64,000 nt of DNA from the NCBI GenBank assembly GCA_947497245.1, contig CANMFO010000001.1, forward strand, positions 1,426,001 to 1,490,000. The letters run 5' to 3'. This DNA comes from an uncultured Flavobacteriaceae bacterium (GTDB taxonomy: Bacteria > Bacteroidota > Bacteroidia > Flavobacteriales > Flavobacteriaceae). This document shows positions 39,101-46,845 of the stretch, piece after piece. Numbering within the stretch: position 1 is the first letter of the stretch; each line of letters starts with the position of its first letter. The position numbers and the translations under genes were made by a program. The notes beneath the pieces were generated by a model. The model was given only the letters and a program-made list of their open reading frames with translations, searched no databases and was not told the DNA's origin.

Positions 39101-41257
39101 ACCGAATACAGGATCAATGGCACCGGGGCCTTTATTACCGGGCAAAGCACGCTCTCTATAGAGGAGGGCAACGAATTGCTTTTGAGCATCATCCCCAATG
39201 GGAACGCTTGGTCGCTCTCCGGACCCAACGGCCATAGCAAACCTGAGGATTTTACCGACTACACCATACCGAGCCTTACCACAGCCGATTCTGGACTGTA
39301 CACCTTCACCACCATCACAGGCTGTGAGGTAACCCTGGACGTAACAGTTACGGCAGTGGACTGCAGCATAGTGGAAACGGAGTACGAGATCAATGATAGC
39401 GGGGATTTCATAGAGGGGGCCACAGAGGTCACCGTAGTGATTGGGAGCGATCTGCTCTTGAGCATCATCCCCAATGGCACACCCTATTCCATCGCCGGGC
39501 CCAATGGCAATGACAAAACCATGAGTACGTCCGATCTGGTCATTACGGATATCGCCGCCGATGACGCGGGCACCTATACCTTTACCACACAGGGTGGATG
39601 TATCGTCACCCTGGATGTAATTGTCAATTCAGTGGATTGCGATGCGCTGGGCCTAGTCACCGAATATAGGATCGACACCGGTCTGTACGTTTCTGGTGAA
39701 ACTGTGGTAACCGTCAATGAGGGCAGTAGATTGGATCTGAGCATCCTTCCCAACGGCGTACCTTTTTCCATAGATGGCCCCAACGGGAACAACAAGGCGG
39801 AAAGCGTTCAAGATCTGACCATTTCCAGTATGACCATAGCGGACGGGGGAACCTACACCTTCACGACCAACACAGGTTGTGAGGTTACCTTATTGGTCGG
39901 TGTGGATAGCTCGGACTGTACCGCGCTGAACGTACAATCGGAATACACTATTGATGGCGGTGCAAATGTAACCGGTCAGTCGCAGGTAAGCCTGCCCGAG
40001 GGAAGTACCTTGCTATTGAGCATTATCCCGGACGGTATTCCTTATAGTATAGCCGGGGCAAATGGAAACGACAAACCCGCCGACTTGTCCGATTTGACCA
40101 TTACCAATATCGCTGCGGCGGATGCGGGTACTTATACCTTTTTGACCACAATGGGCTGCTCGACAAGTATCGAGGTCCTTGTTACCGATCCTTGTCCACC
40201 GGGTAGTTTTACCCCGGAATACACGCTTGACGGGACCGCCGGAAGTGGTGATAGTTCCATCTCCGTAGAATTGGGAACCCCTGTTTCCCTTGGCGTTGTC
40301 CAAGGCGGTACGTTTGAAATAACACAGCCGAACGGCACCAAAACCAATGGCGTCCTTGATTTGGGCAATATTGCCCTTGCCCAGGCAGGCGATTATGTCT
40401 TTACCTCTTCCGTCGGTTGCATGGAGACCTTGACCATAGTCGTGGTCGACCCCTGTACCGCGGCCAATTTTGCTCCGGAATACACGATCGATGGCATCCC
40501 GGGAAGTGGCAACGCCACCATCACGGTGGATGAAGATACTCCGGTCGTCCTGGGGCTGGTACAAGATGGCGTCGAATTCAGCATTACAGCTCCCGACAAC
40601 AGCACGACCGTGGGAGATCTTGATTTGGGCAATGTGGCACTATCGCAAGCTGGAGACTATGTGTACAGCTCGCCCAAAGGATGTGCCGCCACGGTAACTA
40701 TCGTAGTGAATGCCAGTGACCCTTGTCCTGCGGGCAGTTTTACCCCGGAATACAGTGTGGGTGGCGCGGTGTCAAACGGCGAATCAAGCATTACCGTCGA
40801 TGCTGGGACCCCTGTGATCTTGGGCATAGTCCAAGATACTGGCTTTACGATTACCGATCCCAACAACGTAACCACCACGGGGAATCTTGATTTGGGCAAT
40901 ATTATTGTGACCCAGGCCGGGAACTATGTTTTCACTTCCGATGCCGGCTGCACTGCCGAACTGTTGATTACGGTGAACGCGCTTCCGGCAATAGGACTGG
41001 ATGATGTTAAACTGTTCCCCAACCCGACCACGGATGGCACGCTGTCTTTTGGGCTGGAAAACTTCATGAACGAACGAATGTTCATTAGTTTTTTCAATAT
41101 CCACGGTAGATTGATGTTCCAGGAAACGGTTCCCGATAACCATGCTGAGGTTGTGACCGTTGATGTCTCTTCCCTGAGTTCGGGCACCTATCTGGTTGAA
41201 ATCAGAAGAAGCGAAAAAGATGAGAATACCATCAAAAAAGTAATTAAAAGGAGGTAA
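36125..41257 (+). CDS. T9SS-secreted galactose-oxidase-like copper radical oxidase with LamG domain, Ig-like repeats and type A sorting domain
   Basis: HDMFCPGINNLADGRILSAGG, NRGYQGNVTLADGSVFTVGGSWSG, RTYHSVSILLTDGRVFVGGGGLC, SAATHSTNNEQRRIP correspond to galactose oxidase active-site motifs; LamG around residues 540-770; 9 C-terminal repeats; CTD VKLFPNPTTDGTLSF...GTYLVEIRRSE...KKVIKRR. Confidence 0.93.
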   Translation: MRKNYALLKLPILFFIGSIVSSVQAQTPEQDGQWSDPIPFGIVPVAVANLPDGKLITWSSKFRDTYTEMEDGMTYTEIFDPTLGTDGQALGETVTQTNHDMFCPGINNLADGRILSAGGTSSERTSIYDPVTGIWSRAADMNVNRGYQGNVTLADGSVFTVGGSWSGSNTVATNGGKNAELYTPSTGWINLPNIEGEDIFTANDLAKELQGPYRVDNHVWLWPAPNGKIFHAGPGEMMHWIEPDIANGGSISDAGLRGTDTYSMKGTTVMFDIGKILKVGGAESYGSSDPAFVPAKDNSMVIDINDENNVTVTATVNNLSFARTMHNSTVLPDGKVLVTGGLDKAEVFSDTGARLTAELYDPATNSWSNVAGMAIPRTYHSVSILLTDGRVFVGGGGLCDTSNLDECVNHMDAEIYSPPYLFTAGGALATRPTISAPATSDYDTNISVTGTNGINGFSLIRFSAATHSTNNEQRRIPVGFTEDTPGNYTVSIPNRELLPPGNYMLFALDINGVPSVAETINIGSDVPLSINPNLILDLSFDETSGSTANDGSLYNNDATIYDVDNDAADKTAGTHTWDTGVFGGAIAMDGFEFQSNTIIEVPYSASMATIQDAVTVMAWVNRADIDFNVGILSHDYPQLFFGFHNSMYKWDFPTDTGGRADCYAGYSPLNTWVHIAATYDGQTARLFANGVEICTQAVSGDFNLNSAEANFSAFTASGFYQRDPNVVPSYNGSGVTDEINGKIDEFKVFNKALGAQEIQAFFELGQAQGVGVPVCPDGTITAEYKIGNGAWIAGNNINVPEGSEVFIRAQATGEYLVTVPEVDSDTFSSLTDFTQTNGYKLDTGTKTSDNDGTVSATNEGQYVLTTVGGCAVVINLNVTGSCDPGDTQVQAEWRIGTAPYQNGNIGEDVNITADEGQNVRLSLLPNVKDSDGTALRFDVTTPSGAIINSVFGDYRIDGIKPSDAGNYILESEEGCSLIITVDVNAFDCGTVETEYRINGTGAFITGQSTLSIEEGNELLLSIIPNGNAWSLSGPNGHSKPEDFTDYTIPSLTTADSGLYTFTTITGCEVTLDVTVTAVDCSIVETEYEINDSGDFIEGATEVTVVIGSDLLLSIIPNGTPYSIAGPNGNDKTMSTSDLVITDIAADDAGTYTFTTQGGCIVTLDVIVNSVDCDALGLVTEYRIDTGLYVSGETVVTVNEGSRLDLSILPNGVPFSIDGPNGNNKAESVQDLTISSMTIADGGTYTFTTNTGCEVTLLVGVDSSDCTALNVQSEYTIDGGANVTGQSQVSLPEGSTLLLSIIPDGIPYSIAGANGNDKPADLSDLTITNIAAADAGTYTFLTTMGCSTSIEVLVTDPCPPGSFTPEYTLDGTAGSGDSSISVELGTPVSLGVVQGGTFEITQPNGTKTNGVLDLGNIALAQAGDYVFTSSVGCMETLTIVVVDPCTAANFAPEYTIDGIPGSGNATITVDEDTPVVLGLVQDGVEFSITAPDNSTTVGDLDLGNVALSQAGDYVYSSPKGCAATVTIVVNASDPCPAGSFTPEYSVGGAVSNGESSITVDAGTPVILGIVQDTGFTITDPNNVTTTGNLDLGNIIVTQAGNYVFTSDAGCTAELLITVNALPAIGLDDVKLFPNPTTDGTLSFGLENFMNERMFISFFNIHGRLMFQETVPDNHAEVVTVDVSSLSSGTYLVEIRRSEKDENTIKKVIKRR
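38447..40980 (+). repeat. Nine tandem about 80-100 aa Ig-like, Cys-paired repeats within the 1710-aa protein
   Basis: Each unit begins at a Cys and ends with a 'GC xx (V/L)xVxV' strand; units 3-6 share DC...TEYxI...LLLSIIPNG...GPNGN...AGTYTFTT; units 7-9 share PC...PEYTxDG...TPVxLGxVQ...LDLGNI..AQAGDYVFTS. Confidence 0.85.
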
Positions 41258-41277
41258 ATCTCCCCAACAACCAACCT

Positions 41278-41316
41278 ATAAAAGCCCTATCCCTGATGAT
41301 AGGGCTTTTATTTTTG
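41278..41316 (+). terminator. Intrinsic terminator
   Basis: 14-bp perfect stem ataaaagccctatc / gatagggcttttat with 6-nt loop followed by T-tract; 20 bp after the 36125 gene stop. Confidence 0.85.
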
Positions 41317-41374
41317 TACAGAACAAGGTCTAATTAAAATATCATACGGATATTTGTATTCAAATGAAGGCAGC

Positions 41375-42421
41375 ATGAAAATATTGGTGACCGGTGCGGC
41401 CGGGTTCATAGGGTTCCATGTTAGCAAAAAATTGTTGGAAAATGGACATACGGTCATTGGTCTGGACAACATCAACGACTATTACGATCTTGATCTGAAG
41501 TATGCCCGACTGGAACAACTCGGGGTGGAAAAGGAAAAGGCGGAGGTTTTTGACCAAACCGTCACGAGTGGATCGTTTGAAGGCCGTTTCAAGTTTGTCC
41601 GCTTGTCCCTGGAAGATCGCGAAGCCCTTCCCCTACTCTTCCAGACCGAAAAGTTCGAGGTAGTCTGCAATTTGGCGGCCCAGGCAGGGGTACGGTATAG
41701 TCTGGAAAACCCGGAAACCTATGTCGACAGTAATATCGTGGGGTTTTTAAATGTTCTGGAGTGCTGCCGTCATCATCGGATAAAGCATTTGGTATATGCC
41801 AGTAGTTCCAGTGTTTATGGCCTGAACGAAAAAATTCCATTTGAAACCACCGATCCGGTAGACCATCCCGCAAGCCTGTATGCAGCATCGAAAAAAAGTA
41901 ACGAACTTATGGCGCATACCTATACCCATCTGTATGGTTTTCCAACAACGGGACTGCGTTTTTTTACGGTCTATGGCCCCTGGGGAAGGCCGGACATGGC
42001 CATGTTCCTTTTTACCGATGCCATAGTAAAGGGAGCACCGATCAAAGTATTCAACAAGGGCCATATGGAAAGGGATTTTACCTACATAGACGATATCACC
42101 GATGGGGTGGTCCGTATCTTGGAAAAGGAAAAGGATGGCACGGAAGGGCCGCCCCCGTACAGGGTGTACAACATTGGGAACAACAAGGCCGTAAAACTGC
42201 TCGATTTCATAGACGCCATTGAACGCAGTTTGGGAAAAAAGGCAAAAAGACAATTGATGCCCATGCAGGCCGGAGATGTCGAAAAAACATGGGCCAATGT
42301 GGACGATCTGATCCGGGATTATGGTTATCGGCCCAATACCCCTATCGAACAGGGCATTGATTCCTTTATCGGTTGGTACAAGCAGTATTACGGTACGGAT
42401 ACTGCCCGAACAGCTCCTTGA
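41375..42421 (+). CDS. NAD-dependent epimerase, UDP-glucuronate 4-epimerase-like
   Basis: MKILVTGAAGFIGFHVSKKLLENGHTVIGLDNINDYYDLDLKYARL; YASSSSVYG; PWGRPDMA motif. Confidence 0.9.
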   Translation: MKILVTGAAGFIGFHVSKKLLENGHTVIGLDNINDYYDLDLKYARLEQLGVEKEKAEVFDQTVTSGSFEGRFKFVRLSLEDREALPLLFQTEKFEVVCNLAAQAGVRYSLENPETYVDSNIVGFLNVLECCRHHRIKHLVYASSSSVYGLNEKIPFETTDPVDHPASLYAASKKSNELMAHTYTHLYGFPTTGLRFFTVYGPWGRPDMAMFLFTDAIVKGAPIKVFNKGHMERDFTYIDDITDGVVRILEKEKDGTEGPPPYRVYNIGNNKAVKLLDFIDAIERSLGKKAKRQLMPMQAGDVEKTWANVDDLIRDYGYRPNTPIEQGIDSFIGWYKQYYGTDTARTAP

Positions 42422-42494
42422 AACCCATCGCCGTTTCCCCACTATAATTGAATTGGAGGCTTTTATCGGATTTAATTACTGCTAACATGGAATA

Positions 42495-42527
42495 TTGGGC
42501 AATTTAATTTTCTTTTGCCCATCTTTG
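42495..42527 (+). promoter_or_regulatory. Candidate Bacteroidota-type promoter (TTG ... CATCTTTG)
   Basis: TTG at 42495-42497 and CATCTTTG (one mismatch to TAnnTTTG) at 42520-42527, 22-nt spacer, about 20 bp before ATG 42548. Confidence 0.35.
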
Positions 42528-42547
42528 CACTTTCAAAATTGGATCAA

Positions 42548-43546
42548 ATGGACTTATCATCATTGAAACTCGACTCCAACTACAAAATTTTGGTTACAGG
42601 AGGAGCCGGTTTTATAGGGTCTAACATATGTGAATCGCTTCTTGCCAACGGGAACCAAGTCGTTTGTCTTGATAATTTTGCCACTGGAAAACGGGATAAC
42701 ATAGCCCATTTGCTTGCTCTGGAAAATTTTGTACTGCAAGAAGGGGACATCCGGAACCTGGATGACTGCCACAACGCTTGCAAAGGTGTGGACTTTGTCC
42801 TTCACCAAGCCGCATTGGGATCCGTACCAAGATCCATCAAAGATCCGATCACCAGCAACGACGTCAACGTTTCCGGTTTTCTGAATATGTTGGTCGCGGC
42901 GCGGGACGCCGGCGTAAAGCGATTTGTTTATGCCGCCAGTTCCTCGACCTATGGGGACTCCAAAAGTTTGCCCAAAGTTGAGGAACATATAGGAAAGCCG
43001 CTCTCACCTTATGCCATCACCAAATATGTGAACGAGCTTTACGCCGATATTTTTGGCAAGACTTATGGTTTGGAAACCATAGGGCTACGATATTTCAATG
43101 TTTTTGGGCGAAAACAGGATCCAAATGGGGCGTATGCCGCCGTCATTCCAAAATTCGTGATGCAGCTGATGAAGTACGAATCCCCCGTTGTTAACGGTGA
43201 TGGTTCTTTTTCGAGGGATTTCACTTATATCGACAACGTGATCCAAATGAACATCAGGGCCATTGTCACGGATAATAAAGAAGCGGTGAACACCGTTTAC
43301 AATGTAGCCTATGGAGAACGGACCGATCTTAACGATCTGGTCGCATTGTTGAAGGAAAACCTTGGGGTCTTCGATGCGAAGATCCTTGATGTGGAAACCC
43401 TATATGGGCCGACCAGGCAAGGGGATGTCCCCCACTCTTTGGCGGCCATTGACAAGGCGAAAAAATTACTGGGCTATGACCCGGAATTCGGTATCCAGGA
43501 AGGCTTGAGGGAAGCCGTTAACTGGTATTGGGAAAACTTGAGATAA
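42548..43546 (+). CDS. UDP-N-acetylhexosamine C4 epimerase (WbpP/TviC-like)
   Basis: [75 protein letters not shown] track starts at TTG 42515; ATG at 42548. Confidence 0.92.
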   Translation: MDLSSLKLDSNYKILVTGGAGFIGSNICESLLANGNQVVCLDNFATGKRDNIAHLLALENFVLQEGDIRNLDDCHNACKGVDFVLHQAALGSVPRSIKDPITSNDVNVSGFLNMLVAARDAGVKRFVYAASSSTYGDSKSLPKVEEHIGKPLSPYAITKYVNELYADIFGKTYGLETIGLRYFNVFGRKQDPNGAYAAVIPKFVMQLMKYESPVVNGDGSFSRDFTYIDNVIQMNIRAIVTDNKEAVNTVYNVAYGERTDLNDLVALLKENLGVFDAKILDVETLYGPTRQGDVPHSLAAIDKAKKLLGYDPEFGIQEGLREAVNWYWENLR

Positions 43547-43553
43547 GCGTAGC

Positions 43554-44882
43554 ATGAATTTAACTGTAATAGGCACCGGATATGTAGGCCTGGTAAGCGG
43601 CACCTGTTTTGCGGAAATGGGCAATACCGTTACCTGTATTGACGTCGACTCCAAAAAAATTGAAAACCTTCAACAGGGCATCGTTCCAATCTATGAGCCC
43701 GGTCTGGATGCCATGGTGAAACGCAACCTCAACAACAAAACCCTGCGTTTCAGTACGGATCTTTCCAGGAACTTGGAAAAATGCAATATTGCATTTATTG
43801 CCGTGGGCACGCCCATGGGCGATGACGGTTCGGCAGATTTGCAATATGTACTTCAGGTGGCCATGGAAATAGGAAAAAATATGACCCACCCTTTACTGAT
43901 CGTCGATAAGTCCACGGTCCCGGTTGGTACGGCGGATAAAGTTAGGGAAACCATTGAGAGGGAACTCGACGGCCGAGGCCTTTCCATTGCTTTCGACGTG
44001 GTTTCCAATCCCGAGTTTTTAAAGGAGGGCGATGCGATCAATGACTTTATGAAACCCGACAGGGTGGTCATAGGCTCGGACAACGAAGAAGCCGCCGATA
44101 AAATGAGGGCCCTGTATTCTCCATTCTTCCGGAGCAGCATGGACCGACTGATCACCATGGACGTAAGGTCCGCCGAAATGACCAAATATGTGGCGAATGC
44201 CATGTTGGCCACCAAGATTTCCTTCATGAACGAAATCGCGAACATTTGCGAACTGGTCGGGGCGGATGTCAATAAAGTAAGGATCGGAATAGGTTCCGAT
44301 AGCCGAATCGGATACAGTTTTATTTATCCGGGAAGCGGCTATGGGGGGTCCTGCTTCCCTAAAGATGTCAAAGCGCTCAAAAAGACCGCGGAAGAACACG
44401 GCTATACCGCCGAGTTGATTTCTTCGGTCGAGGAGGTCAACAACAGACAGAAAATGGTCATCGCCCAAAAAGTTATCAAACGGTTTGGCGAAGACTTGAG
44501 CAACAGGACCTTTGCCGTATGGGGCCTGGCCTTTAAACCGGAAACGGACGATATGCGCGAAGCGCCCTCCATATATATTATCAAGGAGCTGATCGGTCGT
44601 GGTGCGAAGATCCACGCATATGATCCAAAGGCCATGGACGAAGCCCAAAATTTTTATCTAAAAGATGAAAGGAACGTTACTTACTTCAACTCGAAATATG
44701 AAACACTGCACGATGCCGATGCGATGATCCTGTTAACGGAATGGAAAGAGTTCAGGTCGCCGGATTTCGATGAACTGAAAAAACAGTTGAAGCAGCCCGT
44801 GGTCTTTGACGGAAGGAACCAGTACAACCACGTCCGGATGCAAAAACATGGCTTTGAATATTTCCAAATCGGAAAGAAATAA
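43554..44882 (+). CDS. ugd: UDP-glucose 6-dehydrogenase
   Basis: MNLTVIGTGYVGLVSGTCFAEMGNTVTCIDVD; NPEFLKEGDAINDFMKPDRVVIG; PGSGYGGSCFPKDVKAL. Confidence 0.95.
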   Translation: MNLTVIGTGYVGLVSGTCFAEMGNTVTCIDVDSKKIENLQQGIVPIYEPGLDAMVKRNLNNKTLRFSTDLSRNLEKCNIAFIAVGTPMGDDGSADLQYVLQVAMEIGKNMTHPLLIVDKSTVPVGTADKVRETIERELDGRGLSIAFDVVSNPEFLKEGDAINDFMKPDRVVIGSDNEEAADKMRALYSPFFRSSMDRLITMDVRSAEMTKYVANAMLATKISFMNEIANICELVGADVNKVRIGIGSDSRIGYSFIYPGSGYGGSCFPKDVKALKKTAEEHGYTAELISSVEEVNNRQKMVIAQKVIKRFGEDLSNRTFAVWGLAFKPETDDMREAPSIYIIKELIGRGAKIHAYDPKAMDEAQNFYLKDERNVTYFNSKYETLHDADAMILLTEWKEFRSPDFDELKKQLKQPVVFDGRNQYNHVRMQKHGFEYFQIGKK

Positions 44883-44908
44883 ATATAAAAAAGAAATAAA
44901 CAGCAAAT

Positions 44909-46192
44909 ATGTCTTCAACAAAAATAGCAATAATAGGTCTGGGATATGTGGGATTGCCCTTGGCGCGTCTGTTCGCGACCAAATATGCCGTTGTCGGTTT
45001 TGATATCAACGAGGAACGGATACAGGAACTGCAGTCCGGAACGGACAGTACATTAGAGGTAGCCGACGATGTTTTGCAGCAGGTATTGACCGATACCCCT
45101 AAAATGGAACAAGGACTATATTGTTCGAGTCGATTGGAGGATATCGCCGACTGTAATTATTACATCGTTACCGTGCCCACGCCCGTAGATAGCACCAACA
45201 GGCCCATACTGATTCCGTTGTACAAATCGAGCGAAACAGTTGGAAAAGTGCTGAAAAAGGGAGATACGGTGGTCTACGAATCAACTGTTTATCCAGGTGT
45301 TACCGAAGATGAATGCGTACCGGTTCTTGAAAAAATAAGCGGGCTAAAGTTCAACGAAGACTTTTTTGTAGGATATTCCCCCGAACGAATCAATCCTGGT
45401 GACAAGGAACACACCGTGGAAAAAATATTGAAAGTTACTTCCGGCTCTACCCCCGAAGTGGGCCAAAAAGTGGATGAACTCTACAAATCCGTTATCACGG
45501 CAGGTACCCATCTGGCCCCTTCGATTAAGGTGGCCGAGGCCGCAAAGGTAATCGAAAACTCCCAAAGGGATATAAACATCGCCTTTGTGAACGAGTTGGC
45601 CAAGATCTTCAACCTTATGGAAATCGACACCCACCAAGTACTGGAAGCTGCCGGGACCAAATGGAATTTCCTTCCTTTTAAACCAGGCCTTGTGGGAGGG
45701 CATTGTATAGGGGTCGACCCCTATTATCTGGCACAAAAAGCGCAGGAATTCGGATACCATCCCGAAATTATCCTTGCCGGACGGCGTATGAACGATGGCA
45801 TGGGCAAATACGTGGCAAGCGAGGTCATTAAACTAATGGTACAAAACGATATCAGGGTCAAAGGTTCCCATACATTGATATTGGGGATCACGTTCAAGGA
45901 AAACTGTCCGGACGTTCGGAATACCAAGGCGGTGGATGTAATATCCAACTTACAAAGTTACGGTACCAACCTTACCATATACGATCCCTGGGCCTCGCCC
46001 GAAGAGGTGGAACACGAATACGGGCTGACCACTACCCAGGAACTGTCGAGTTCAAAAAAATTCGATGCGATCGTGCTGGCTGTCGCCCACAAAGAATTTT
46101 TAAAGCTCGATTTTTCAGGTCTACTATCTGAAAAAGGCATTTTATACGATGTAAAGGGAATTTTGCAGTCCGGTGTGGATGGCAGACTGTAG
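44909..46192 (+). CDS. Nucleotide-sugar dehydrogenase (WbpO/TviB-like, UDP-HexNAc 6-dehydrogenase)
   Basis: KIAIIGLGYVGLPLARLFATKYAVVGFDINEERI; FVGYSPERINPGD; GLVGGHCIGVDPYYLAQKAQ. Confidence 0.93.
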   Translation: MSSTKIAIIGLGYVGLPLARLFATKYAVVGFDINEERIQELQSGTDSTLEVADDVLQQVLTDTPKMEQGLYCSSRLEDIADCNYYIVTVPTPVDSTNRPILIPLYKSSETVGKVLKKGDTVVYESTVYPGVTEDECVPVLEKISGLKFNEDFFVGYSPERINPGDKEHTVEKILKVTSGSTPEVGQKVDELYKSVITAGTHLAPSIKVAEAAKVIENSQRDINIAFVNELAKIFNLMEIDTHQVLEAAGTKWNFLPFKPGLVGGHCIGVDPYYLAQKAQEFGYHPEIILAGRRMNDGMGKYVASEVIKLMVQNDIRVKGSHTLILGITFKENCPDVRNTKAVDVISNLQSYGTNLTIYDPWASPEEVEHEYGLTTTQELSSSKKFDAIVLAVAHKEFLKLDFSGLLSEKGILYDVKGILQSGVDGRL

Positions 46193-46220
46193 GGTGCTCA
46201 AGACCTTGGGTGTTCCGCCC

Positions 46221-46257
46221 AAAAAAAGCCGTACGATACCATTGTACGGCTTTTTTT
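46221..46257 (+). terminator. Intrinsic terminator (sequence is bidirectional)
   Basis: aaaaaaagccgtac / gtacggcttttttt, 9-nt loop; 28 bp after the 44909 gene stop. Confidence 0.85.
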
Positions 46258-46507
46258 GTTCCCATCACCAGAATGCAACCATGCGATGCGTGTTTCCGGG
46301 GAACACGGACCCGTTCCCATTTTCTTTTCCAACGGTGCATCGCCGTAAAGGAGGCAACCCCTCTTAGGAATCAAATCCAGCCCCGAGTGGTTCCCAAATT
46401 TGCCCCATTCCAGATACTGACCACTAATTATAAGTAATTTATCTCAAAAAAAGTAGGATAATACATTAAAATATAATAGGATACCTCGTGTTTAGCAAGG
46501 AAAAATC

Positions 46508-46778
46508 GTGCATTATATCGATTCACATGTTGCCAAAAGTGCATTTCATCTATTAAATCGGTCCGTTCACAACATTTTACGCCATTTTCAAGTTCTAGGT
46601 ATAGGCTTTTGTCAAAAATTCTAGCTGGATTCCTTAGAGTCGTTAAAAATGTTAAAAAAAAGTGCATTTCATCGAAAAAACGAGCAGTTGAAAGACCAAG
46701 ATCGTAGCTTCCTCCGTACTTTTGTCGAAACAAGTAAAACCTATGTGCATTTCATCGAAAAAAAGTGAATTTCGCCGA
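46508..46778 (+). promoter_or_regulatory. Array of direct repeats, consensus GTGCATTTCATCGA
   Basis: Copies at 46508 (GTGCATTATATCGA), 46539 (GTGCATTTCATCTA), 46662 (GTGCATTTCATCGA), 46745 (GTGCATTTCATCGA), 46765 (GTGAATTTCGCCGA), all in the orientation of the downstream gene. Confidence 0.75.
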
Positions 46779-46845
46779 TCGAATGCAAGTCATTTCGTAA
46801 TATTAAACTCCCAAGTTTGAAAACCCCTAAACCCTAGACCTACTT

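Noticed and set aside
37613-39235. 540-aa minus-strand ORF inside the galactose oxidase-like gene
   Set aside because: Fully antisense to a strongly supported CDS with recognisable domains; the ORF reads as low-information His/Val/Gly/Arg-rich sequence typical of codon-bias shadow ORFs.
46508-46778. CRISPR-like array
   Set aside because: Repeats are only about 14 nt, imperfect and irregularly spaced (20 to 123 bp), with no cas genes; better explained as regulatory sites.
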